Part shown: positions 20,016-26,857 of the stretch, one piece after another
How positions within the stretch are numbered: position 1 is the stretch's first letter
Layout of the letters: each line of letters begins with the position of its first letter
Source: JAAZNO01 sp012798275
Lineage (GTDB): Bacteria > Chloroflexota > Anaerolineae > B4-G1 > SLSP01
Reading direction: 5' to 3'
NCBI GenBank assembly: GCA_035347995.1
Contig: DAOPQD010000041.1
Location: forward strand, 1 to 26,857
DNA: 26,857 nucleotides
Translations under genes and position numbers: made by a program
Notes under the pieces: generated by a model
Seen by the model: only the letters and a program-made list of their open reading frames with translations
The model's database searches: none
What the model was told of the DNA's origin: nothing

Positions 20016-21257
20016 ATGAACCAGGAACTGCTTTTCCGCGAGTTACGCGCTGCGTTTGACTTCTTCCACGATTTTACTAACCTGGACCCCGACAGTCCGG
20101 GCTTTGGCCTGACGGTAGATTCCACGAAGCAACCTCAGATAGCCTCCATCGCTGCGACGGGCTTCGCCCTCACCGCCTGGGTGATTGCCGCCGAGCGGGG
20201 GTACCTCAGCCGTCAGCGCGCTCGCGAGATCACCCGGCAGACTTTGCATACCCTGTACCATCACGTCGGCCAGCAACACGGCTTCTTTGCCCACTACCTG
20301 CACATGGACAGCGGCGAAAGGGTTGGCAAATGTGAATATTCGACCATTGATACGGCGCTCTGTCTGAATGGTGTCATCGCCGCGGCGGCCTACTTCCACG
20401 ATGACGAGACCAGCGCCCTGGCCCAACAAGTCCTCGACCGTGTAGACTGGAACTACATTGTTTTTGAAAAAGACGGCAAAACGCTGTTTCGGATGGCCTA
20501 CAACCCCGATCGGGGCGGCGATTACGTGACCGGCACCCCCGGCTTCATCCATCAATGGGACATGGCTGCCGAGCAGAAGATGATGTATCTGCAGGCCGCG
20601 CCGCGCCTCGACCCGCCCGTCGCCCGCGCCCTCTATCATGGCTTTCGCCGCGACCTCGGCGACTACAACGGTCAAAAGATCATCATCAACCCGGAAGGGA
20701 CGCTCTTCGCTTATCAATTTACCGAAGCCTGGCTGGATACGGCGCGCACCCTCGATCCCGATGGCGTGGACTGGTTCGAGAACACCCGCCTGGCCGCGCT
20801 GGCCAACCGCAGTTTTTGCCTGGCACATGCCCACGAATACCGCACCTATCATGCCAACAGCTGGGGATTGAGCGCCGGCGACAGCCCCTGGGGATACGAG
20901 GTGGCGGGCAGCACGCCCGCGCTGAGTGAACCGCATCACACCGGCACGGTCTCCATTTACAGCGCGCTCTCCTGTTTGCCGTTCATCCCTGACGAGACCC
21001 TGGCGATGGTGGACTACCTTTACCGCCAGCATCCCCAAACCTGGGGCAGGTATGGCTTTTTCGACGCCTACAATGTGTCCGTCGAACCGCCCTGGTACAG
21101 CCGTTCGCTCTACGGGATAGACAAAGGCTGCTCGCTGCTCATGGTCGAGAATTATTTCAGCCGCCTGGTCTGGGACGTCTACACCAACAGCGATGCCATC
21201 CAAAACGCCTTGAGTATCCTAGGCTTTACCAAACGTGCGGGAACGCAATCGGAATGA
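20016..21257 (+). CDS. Cytoplasmic GH144-like (PF10091) protein
   Basis: A 413-residue paralogue of the lipoprotein at 17641 without signal peptide or linker, so predicted cytoplasmic. The same motif order is kept: FDFFHDFTN, IASIAATGFALTAWVIA, KCEYSTIDTA, MAAEQKMMYLQAA, GTLFAYQFTEAWLD, PDGVDWFENT, WGLSAGDSPWGYE, RYGFFDAYNVS and GIDKGCSLLMVEN. It starts 6 bases after the LacI stop, with only a weak ribosome binding site. Known GH144 enzymes are exported; an intracellular copy next to an exported one suggests trimming of imported oligosaccharides or an exo-acting enzyme. It could alternatively act on another beta-glucan. Its last codons run up to the composition change at 21260. Confidence 0.82.
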   Translation: MNQELLFRELRAAFDFFHDFTNLDPDSPGFGLTVDSTKQPQIASIAATGFALTAWVIAAERGYLSRQRAREITRQTLHTLYHHVGQQHGFFAHYLHMDSGERVGKCEYSTIDTALCLNGVIAAAAYFHDDETSALAQQVLDRVDWNYIVFEKDGKTLFRMAYNPDRGGDYVTGTPGFIHQWDMAAEQKMMYLQAAPRLDPPVARALYHGFRRDLGDYNGQKIIINPEGTLFAYQFTEAWLDTARTLDPDGVDWFENTRLAALANRSFCLAHAHEYRTYHANSWGLSAGDSPWGYEVAGSTPALSEPHHTGTVSIYSALSCLPFIPDETLAMVDYLYRQHPQTWGRYGFFDAYNVSVEPPWYSRSLYGIDKGCSLLMVENYFSRLVWDVYTNSDAIQNALSILGFTKRAGTQSE

Positions 21258-21264
21258 AAGCTTG

Positions 21265-21894
21265 ATGGTCACGAAACATGTCATTGACGAACAATTCTAT
21301 ACACCTCGCCTCCCTGTGAGCATCGTTGCCTTGCCGAACAGCTCGCATGAAGTTTATCCGATGCGCGATCTGTTGGAAGGGTTCAATTGCGTTTCTACTG
21401 TCCACTGGATCGGCGCGCCAATGGACTTTTTGAAGGTTTTAGGGCAAGGCGAAACCGCTCCACGATATCTACTCATCGCGGGGCATGGAGATGAGGAAAA
21501 GGGCTATTATCTGGGGGAATACGCGACATTTATTGATACTTCGATGCTTCGTGACCAATATATGCCCGCCGAAGTTATTGCGCCGGTAGTAAATCTGCCC
21601 GGTTGTACTGTGATTTCATCGGCGTGTGGGGGTGGCGTTGAACCGATGGGACGCGCCTTTGTGAATACTGGCAAGATTAATGCCTATATTGGTTGTCGCG
21701 TTGGCCCCGATGCTGATGATATGTTTGCCTACCTGGTCAACTTTTTCTACAGCGTCCTGCGTAAGAAACTATCCGACCGCGATGCCTGGCAAAGGGCTGT
21801 GGCGGTGACTGACCAGCCTGATATATACCAGATGAGTTTTTTTCATTCGGACGGAACTGAAGAACATTACGAGCAAAGCGTGGATAAATGTTGA
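21265..21894 (+). CDS. Small stand-alone caspase/CHAT-like protein
   Basis: A 209-residue protein; ATG 21265 is preferred, though TTG 21262 or GTG 21235 (the latter overlapping the previous gene) are in frame. It shows the clan CD peptidase pattern: hydrophobic strands (VSIVAL; VSTVHWI), then YLLIAGHGDE with H74, then TVISSACGGG with C121, 47 residues later. The sequence after C121 matches the CHAT domain: AFVNTGKINAYIG, a short variable stretch, FFYSVLRKKLSDRDAWQRAV. No other domain, signal peptide or membrane segment is seen. It is followed after 18 bases by an ADP-ribosylglycohydrolase gene. The GC content is lower than the operon upstream (31 of 60 at 21541-21600). Protease activity is inference; it could be a degenerate or non-peptidase member of the fold. 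Confidence 0.65.
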   Translation: MVTKHVIDEQFYTPRLPVSIVALPNSSHEVYPMRDLLEGFNCVSTVHWIGAPMDFLKVLGQGETAPRYLLIAGHGDEEKGYYLGEYATFIDTSMLRDQYMPAEVIAPVVNLPGCTVISSACGGGVEPMGRAFVNTGKINAYIGCRVGPDADDMFAYLVNFFYSVLRKKLSDRDAWQRAVAVTDQPDIYQMSFFHSDGTEEHYEQSVDKC

Positions 21895-21912
21895 AAAGAA
21901 AGGAAACATGAT

Positions 21913-23414
21913 ATGGAGTACCCAAACGAATTAAAGCTCAGGTATCTCCTTGAACAACTTCATCTGTACAGCCAACTTCAGCATGAATATGGCGCTCTTG
22001 GGGTCGAGGCTCTGTGGACGAAAGCCGAACAGGCGCTTCAGGCTGTTTTGAAGGAAGTGAAAGCCCTGCCGGTTGATGCTGCGCTTTCAGAACAGGAACC
22101 AAACGATCTGCCAAGCATTCGGCAATTACGCCCCAAAGGCCCACGCCGCCTGTGGAACCGCATTGACAGCGCAGTTTATAGGGAAAAACTGGAAGGGGCT
22201 CTATTCGGACGCATCGCCGGTAATATTCTGGGCGCGCCGGTGGAAGGATGTTCGCCCGGCTTCATGGAAAATCTCGCACGGGAGAATGGAGACCCGTTCC
22301 CGCCGACCGATTACTGGAAATATGTTCCCCAACCCTTCGAGTTGCACAACGAGTACAGCCCGCGAGAGGCTTACACGCGCACGAAGATGGATGGCGTGCC
22401 CGTTGACGATGATCTCGTCTACACGTTGCTGGGCTTATTCATCATCGAAGAGTATGGACCTGACTTTAGCACAGAGGATGTGGGGAGAGCCTGGTTGAAG
22501 TATCTACCCTTTGCTTATTCGGCGGAGGAAACGGCATTGAAAAACCTCAAGGCGGGCATTCCGGCGATGGAGGCAGGCGCAAGGGATAATCCCTTCACCG
22601 AGTGGATCGGGGCCGACATCCGCGCCGACCCGTGGGGCTACCTGGCGCCGGGCTATCCAGAACTGGCGGCGGAAATGGCGTACCGTGATGCCTGTTTGAG
22701 TCATCGCCGGCAGGGTATTTATGGAGCAATGTTGTTTGCGGCTGCCATCGCGGCGGCGTTCCAGGTGCAGGATCCGCTGGAGGCAATTCATGTCGGGTTG
22801 ACCGAAATTCCGGCAGATTGCCGGCTGGCGCAGCATGTTCGCTGGGCTTTAGCGGAAGCGCCGCGCATCAAATCCTACGTTCAGGCGCGTGAAGCGGTGG
22901 ATGAACGTTTTGCGGGGATGTCTTCTGTTCACACAATCAATAATGCGTGCCTGACCATCTTTGGGCTTGCCATTGGCAGGACAGATTTTACGCGGGTCAT
23001 TGGCGAAACCGTGGCCATGGGCATGGATAACGACTGCACAGCGGCCACGGCGGGGAGTATTGCTGGAGCGATCCTCGGCAGAGCCGGAATTCCCCCACAC
23101 TGGTATCGGAAATTCAATAACACGATTCATACCTATATGATTGAAACATCCCGGCTGGCGATCACGGATGTGATCGAGCGGTTTACCGCACAAGCAAGCG
23201 GATTTATAACAGACNNNNNNNNNNNNNNNNNNNNNNNNNNNNNNNNNNNNNNNNNNNNNNNNNNNNNNNNNNNNNNNNNNNNNNNNNNNNNNNNNNNNNN
23301 NNNNNNNNNNNNNNGATCACGGATGTGATCGAGCGGTTTACCGCACAAGCAAGCGGATTTATAACAGACAGAACAGAAAATGAAAATAATATCCTTTGGC
23401 TCCTTAAATATTGA
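21913..23414 (+). CDS. ADP-ribosylglycohydrolase (DraG/ARH-like) family protein, interrupted by a false gap
   Basis: The reading frame is intact from ATG 21913 (AAAGGAAA upstream) to 23214, where a run of N begins. It holds the metal-binding signatures of the ADP-ribosylglycohydrolase fold: VDDD (D165-D167) and GMDNDCTAATAG (D372, D374), plus LFGRIAGNILGAPVEG near residue 100. About 90 N-terminal, mostly helical residues precede the domain and are unassigned. The family removes ADP-ribose from protein or small molecules, and some members act on related N-glycosides. If the 55-base duplicate at the gap is collapsed, the frame continues from 23370 and stops at TGA 23412-23414. That gives about 448 residues and a 35-base overlap with the kinase gene. 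A stop read at 23326 directly through the N run is an artefact. Confidence 0.82.
23215..23314. other. 100-N scaffold gap flanked by identical 55-base ends
   Basis: Exactly 100 N separate two contig ends. The 55 bases before (23160-23214) and after (23315-23369) are identical, beginning GATCACGGATGTGATCGAGC and ending TTTATAACAGAC. This is what a scaffolder leaves when two overlapping contigs are not merged. Collapsing the overlap removes 155 positions and restores one continuous gene. Confidence 0.95.
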
Positions 23415-24294
23415 CCATGTATATCGGGTAAATCGGTTCGTCAGACCAGGGGAAACGCTTCCCTGTCAGCAATATCTGAAATATGCAGGGGGCAAAGGTG
23501 CCAATCAATCAGTGGCTTTGGCCAGGGCGGGTGTGACGGTGCATCATGCAGGCAAGATTGGCGCAGACGGCGACTGGCTGAAGCAGGAACTCTGTGCCCG
23601 AGGGGTTGATGTGTCCATGATTGAAGTCTCCGATTTGCCAACCGGACACGCCATAATCCAGGTGAATTCAGAGGGCCAAAACTGCATCATCCTTTTTGGC
23701 GGCGCGAACCAGGATGTGGATAACCAATATGTTCATACTGTTCTGGCGAAGTGCGAATCACAAGATTGGCTTCTGTTGCAGAACGAAATCAGCAACATCC
23801 CTGAGATCATTCACAATGCCCACGCCCGTGGAATGTACATCGTTTTCAACCCCGCGCCGTACACGGAAAGCGTTGATGATTATCCGCTGGAAAAAGTCTC
23901 GTTGATGATCCTCAATGAAATCGAAGGGCAGGAATTGACTGGCCGCCGTTCGCCTGGGAGCATTTTGGATGCGCTGGAAACGAGATTCCCGTCTTTGGAG
24001 GCTGTCCTGACTCTCGGGGAGAAGGGAGCGATGTATCAATCGAACGGACATGCCTGCCGAATTCCGGCGATTACGGTCAAAGCGAAAGATACGACAGCCG
24101 CCGGGGACTGCTTTGTTGGTTACCTGGTGGCTTCTTTGATGCAAGCCGTCCCGTTGAAAGAGGCCATTGAATTTGCCTGTGCGGCCTCCGCCATTTGTGT
24201 TACCCGAATGGGAGCAGTGGATTCCATCCCAACCAGAGACGAGGTCATTTCACTTCGATTCCAGATTGAGAGCAGGGCCATCCAATTCGGATAA
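23380..24294 (+). CDS. PfkB-family sugar kinase, ribokinase-like
   Basis: A 304-residue carbohydrate kinase, cytoplasmic. It carries the N-terminal sugar-binding signature GGKGANQS (from G37) and the C-terminal PfkB signature DTTAAGDCFVG with D237 and catalytic base D243, both closest by eye to ribokinases. Ribose is the likely substrate type, but other pentoses or nucleosides are possible. After correcting the false gap it overlaps the ADP-ribosylglycohydrolase gene by 35 bases, so the two are translationally linked. A hydrolase that frees ribose or ADP-ribose followed by a ribokinase would make a short salvage pathway; this is inference. GC is low (27 of 60 at 23761-23820). Confidence 0.88.
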   Translation: MKIISFGSLNIDHVYRVNRFVRPGETLPCQQYLKYAGGKGANQSVALARAGVTVHHAGKIGADGDWLKQELCARGVDVSMIEVSDLPTGHAIIQVNSEGQNCIILFGGANQDVDNQYVHTVLAKCESQDWLLLQNEISNIPEIIHNAHARGMYIVFNPAPYTESVDDYPLEKVSLMILNEIEGQELTGRRSPGSILDALETRFPSLEAVLTLGEKGAMYQSNGHACRIPAITVKAKDTTAAGDCFVGYLVASLMQAVPLKEAIEFACAASAICVTRMGAVDSIPTRDEVISLRFQIESRAIQFG

Positions 24295-24363
24295 CAGAGG
24301 GACGAGGTCGGCTTATTATTGCAGGCTCGTATTTCGGGCTTTGAGTAGCGAAAAGGAGTGCAA

Positions 24364-26679
24364 ATGAATAGATTCTACGTGAAAGATGGTCAGTTCTGGC
24401 TGAATGACCAGCCCCAATTGATTCAGGCTGGAGAATTTCACTACTTCCGCACCCCCGCCGACCAGTGGGCGCACCGCCTCGGCCTGTTGAAGGCGGCCGG
24501 CTTCAACGCCGTGGCGTCGTACATCCCCTGGCTGTGGCATCAGCCTGAGCCCGGCCTGACCGATTTCACGGGCCACAGCCACCCCATGCGCAACCTGGCC
24601 GGCTTCCTCGACCTGGCCGCCGACATGGGCCTTTTCATCCTCGCCCGCCCCGGCCCTTACATCATGGCTGAGACCATCAACGAGGGCATCCCGCCGTGGG
24701 TCTTCGAGCAGTACCCGCAAGCCGCTTTCATTGCCCAGGACCATCAGCCGCAAAATCTCGCCAGCTATCAGCACCCCGATTTTCTCGCCAGCGTGCGAGG
24801 GTGGTACCGCGCCGTCTTCGAAGTGCTCACGCCGCGGCAGATCACGCACGGCGGAAAAATCTTGATGATTCAGTTGGACAATGAAATGGGCATGCCCCAG
24901 TGGGTGCGGAACATCGTGGACCTCAATCCCGACACTCTCACCCGCTTTGCGGAATACCTGGCCGCCACCTACGGCGACGACCTGCCGGGACGCTATCCCA
25001 CCGGCGACCTGCCGGCGTTCCTCGAAGGCCACCTCAGCGCGCCGCTCCCGCCCTTTGGCCGTGAGGTGCTGGAAGACTATCGCCGCTTCTACCGGCGCTA
25101 TCTGCGCGAGTACGCGCTCTGGCTGTGGGAGGAGGCCCGCCGCAACGGCATGGAGGTTCCCCCCGTCATCAACATCCACGGCTTCGCCAACGGTGGCAAG
25201 ACCTTCCCCATCGGCCTCTCGCAGTTGATTGACGTGCTGCGCCTGCCGGGCGTCGTCAGTGCCACCGACACGTATCCCGGCTTCATCGGCGAGGGGAATT
25301 TTCACCAGCTCCTGCTGGTCAACGAGATGACCCACGCCCTGCAGAACGAGGCGCAGCCGCTTTTCTCGATTGAGTTCCAGGCCGGCGGCAATCAGGATTT
25401 CAGCGGCGCGCAGAGCTCGTTCTACGACCTGCATGCCCGCCTGTGCCTCTCGTCTGGCATGCGCGGGATCAACCATTACCTCTTTTGCGACGGCGAAAAT
25501 GACCCCGTCCTCAGCCCCGTCAAACGTCACGATTGGGGGCATCCCGTCCGCAAAGATGGCACCCTGCGCTCGCACTATGCCCGTTATCCCCAGCTCTCCG
25601 CGGCGCTGGCCACCTATGGCGAGGCGCTCCTCCTGGCGCGGCCGCGGACGGTCACCACCATCGGCTTCCTGCTCGACGATTTCATGACCGAGGTCAACCA
25701 TCCCCTCACCCGTCCCCTCACGGAGGCCCTCACGCATCAGCGCGAGGTGATTCTGTTTGATATGATCGCCCGCGGGCTGGCGCTGACCCATCGCCCGTTC
25801 CGCGCCTTGGACCTGGAGCGGGACGCGCTGGACGTGCGCGAGCATCCTCACTGTTGGGTGATGCTGGAGCAGCAGTGTCCACCGGCCGTGCAACAGAAGC
25901 TGCTCGACTATGTCCGCGCCGGCGGGCGATTGCTCCTCATCGGGCGCATGTGCCGGGAAGATTTCGACCATCGGCCCTGCACACTGCTCCAGAACGGGCT
26001 GGGCATCACAGGCGTCAACACGGCGACGCCCTTCGCCGTCCAGAACATCCGCGCCTTTCAATATCCCGACGTGCCAGTCACCTTCCTGGAGACGTACACC
26101 GGCGCGTTTGACGAAGTCTTCGCTACCACGGAAGAAGGCGCTACCGTCGGCTTCGTGCAGCAGGTGGGAGCGGGCAACGTGCTGATGTTCGGCGCCGCGG
26201 TGCCCGCAAACACGCTGGAAGATCTCGACCTCATCCAGCAGATGGGATTGCGCCTGGGCTGCCGGCCGCTCTTCACGGCGGACCCGTGGGTGGACGTGCG
26301 CCTGAGCGAGGGAGAACGCGGCCAGTTCCTGTTCATCGCCAATTACCGGGATGATCCGGTCACCACGACGCTGACCTGCGCCGGCGACCCGCTGTGCGGT
26401 GGCAACCCCATCACCCTGCCCGCCCGGCGCGGCTTCATCCTGCCCCTGGAGTGGCAGGCGCGCGATGACGTGTACGTTCACTATGTCACAACGGAGCTCA
26501 CCAGCATCAGCGAGACCGCCGAGGGGCTCACTCTGCACGCCGCACAGCGTGAATTCCTGGCCGAGTTGACCCTTCCCGCCGCCTACACCTGTGAGCGCGC
26601 GGTGACCCTGTCACAGACCGGCGCGTCCAGACGGGTGCGCATCCAGGGTAGCGCTGGCGCCATCACCCTCCGCAAGTGA
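24364..26679 (+). CDS. Glycoside hydrolase family 35 (beta-galactosidase family)
   Basis: A 771-residue enzyme without a signal peptide. ATG 24364 is chosen because AAAAGGAG (24351-24358) lies just upstream; the in-frame GTG 24358 would overlap that site. The GH35 hallmarks are present: EFHYFRTP, W-x2-RL-x2-LKAAGFNAV, YIPWLWHQPEPG, LARPGPYI, the acid/base E174 in QLDNEMG and the nucleophile E337 in FSIEFQAGG. After the barrel, about residues 430-530 look like a Rossmann-like (glutamine-amidotransferase-like) domain (TTIGFLLDDF; GGRLLLIGRM), then beta-rich domains. GH35 enzymes release terminal beta-galactose, and a few act on glucosamine. Its first 77 bases are AT-rich (33 G+C) and the next 40 very GC-rich (30 G+C), a composition break inside the gene. 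The link to the glucan locus is uncertain. Confidence 0.9.
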   Translation: MNRFYVKDGQFWLNDQPQLIQAGEFHYFRTPADQWAHRLGLLKAAGFNAVASYIPWLWHQPEPGLTDFTGHSHPMRNLAGFLDLAADMGLFILARPGPYIMAETINEGIPPWVFEQYPQAAFIAQDHQPQNLASYQHPDFLASVRGWYRAVFEVLTPRQITHGGKILMIQLDNEMGMPQWVRNIVDLNPDTLTRFAEYLAATYGDDLPGRYPTGDLPAFLEGHLSAPLPPFGREVLEDYRRFYRRYLREYALWLWEEARRNGMEVPPVINIHGFANGGKTFPIGLSQLIDVLRLPGVVSATDTYPGFIGEGNFHQLLLVNEMTHALQNEAQPLFSIEFQAGGNQDFSGAQSSFYDLHARLCLSSGMRGINHYLFCDGENDPVLSPVKRHDWGHPVRKDGTLRSHYARYPQLSAALATYGEALLLARPRTVTTIGFLLDDFMTEVNHPLTRPLTEALTHQREVILFDMIARGLALTHRPFRALDLERDALDVREHPHCWVMLEQQCPPAVQQKLLDYVRAGGRLLLIGRMCREDFDHRPCTLLQNGLGITGVNTATPFAVQNIRAFQYPDVPVTFLETYTGAFDEVFATTEEGATVGFVQQVGAGNVLMFGAAVPANTLEDLDLIQQMGLRLGCRPLFTADPWVDVRLSEGERGQFLFIANYRDDPVTTTLTCAGDPLCGGNPITLPARRGFILPLEWQARDDVYVHYVTTELTSISETAEGLTLHAAQREFLAELTLPAAYTCERAVTLSQTGASRRVRIQGSAGAITLRK

Positions 26680-26716
26680 CCGGTCCCTGACATGTCAGCG
26701 GGCCCACCCGCGCAAA

Positions 26717-26744
26717 TTGCCCCCCGGCGCAACCATGCTATAGT
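26717..26744 (+). promoter_or_regulatory. Candidate extended -10 promoter after the GH35 gene
   Basis: TTGCCC (26717-26722) and TATAGT (26739-26744) are 16 bases apart, and TG at 26736-26737 makes an extended -10. It follows the GH35 stop and a 12-bp palindrome CTGACATGTCAG (26687-26698). Transcription would begin near 26751, reading out of the window. Confidence 0.45.
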
Positions 26745-26750
26745 AAGGTC

Positions 26751-26857
26751 GGGGGGCCGGTTCGGCTGGGGATTCCCTCCCTGGCCTGACATGAGCCAAC
26801 TCCGCTGAAGCGCGTTGTTTGAGGACGTAGCAGCCCCGGGGGCCAGGAATTTCTGAT
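26751..26857 (+). other. Non-coding GC-rich stretch downstream of a promoter, truncated by the window end
   Basis: No reading frame of useful length is present. CCTGGCC (26780-26786) and GGCCAGG (26841-26847) form a perfect 7-bp inverted repeat around 54 bases. This is compatible with a structured RNA or a 5' leader, but no known RNA family signature is recognised. Confidence 0.25.

Noticed and set aside
23215..23328. ADP-ribosylglycohydrolase ending at the stop at 23326-23328
   Set aside because: That stop is only reached by translating through N residues in a frame shifted by the false gap.
23160..23369. Direct repeat of 55 bases as an attachment site or target-site duplication
   Set aside because: The copies abut both ends of an exact 100-N gap and merging them restores an open frame, so a contig overlap explains them better.
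26751..26857. SRP RNA, tmRNA, 6S RNA or RNase P RNA
   Set aside because: The conserved cores of these RNAs could not be found by eye (for example the GGUCAGGUCCGGAAGGAAGC type SRP loop), so no name is given.

Overview
The window reads as one scaffold from a high-GC bacterium, most likely a member of the Chloroflexota (Anaerolineae-like). This is inferred from the GC-rich coding, the frequent GTG starts, and the lipoproteins whose lipobox is followed by a Thr/Pro/Glu-rich linker. A 100-N assembly gap shows it is a draft or metagenome-derived scaffold. Every convincing gene lies on the plus strand.

Layout. (1) 1-2536: the tail of an unidentified gene, then a GH3 beta-glucosidase. (2) 2537-5261: a non-coding stretch with a palindromic element, then a strong sigma70-type promoter overlapped downstream by a perfect 16-bp LacI-type operator, then a GH94 glycoside phosphorylase. 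(3) 5429-6886: a lipoprotein sugar-binding protein, closed by a large hairpin. (4) 6953-21257: a tightly packed operon. It holds a 954-residue substrate-binding-like protein, a MalF/MalG-like permease pair, an NHL-propeller/TPR/Yip1 membrane protein, a DUF5696-like secreted protein, a second permease pair, an exported GH144-like lipoprotein, a LacI-family regulator and a cytoplasmic GH144 paralogue. Most junctions are ATGA/GTGA or other short overlaps. (5) 21265-24294: an island of visibly lower GC with a small caspase/CHAT-like protein, an ADP-ribosylglycohydrolase family protein interrupted by the gap, and a ribokinase-like PfkB kinase. (6) 24364-26679: a GH35 beta-galactosidase-family protein. 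(7) 26680-26857: non-coding, with a promoter-like sequence whose transcript would run off the window.

How the genes fit together. GH144 + GH94 + GH3 + sugar ABC importer + LacI matches known bacterial use of beta-1,2-glucan and sophoro-oligosaccharides. In that scheme the surface GH144 cuts polymer, the ABC system imports oligosaccharides, and cytoplasmic GH144, GH94 and GH3 finish the breakdown to glucose and glucose 1-phosphate. The substrate is inferred, not proven. No ABC ATPase is encoded here, so a shared MsmX/UgpC-type ATPase from elsewhere is expected.

The parts that look least described are the module at 6953-17648 (giant binding protein, NHL-TPR-Yip1 protein and DUF5696-like protein with two permease pairs) and the CHAT-like / ADP-ribosylglycohydrolase / PfkB island. 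The 55 bases on each side of the N gap are identical. The gap is therefore almost certainly a false gap between two overlapping contigs, and it artificially breaks the ADP-ribosylglycohydrolase gene.
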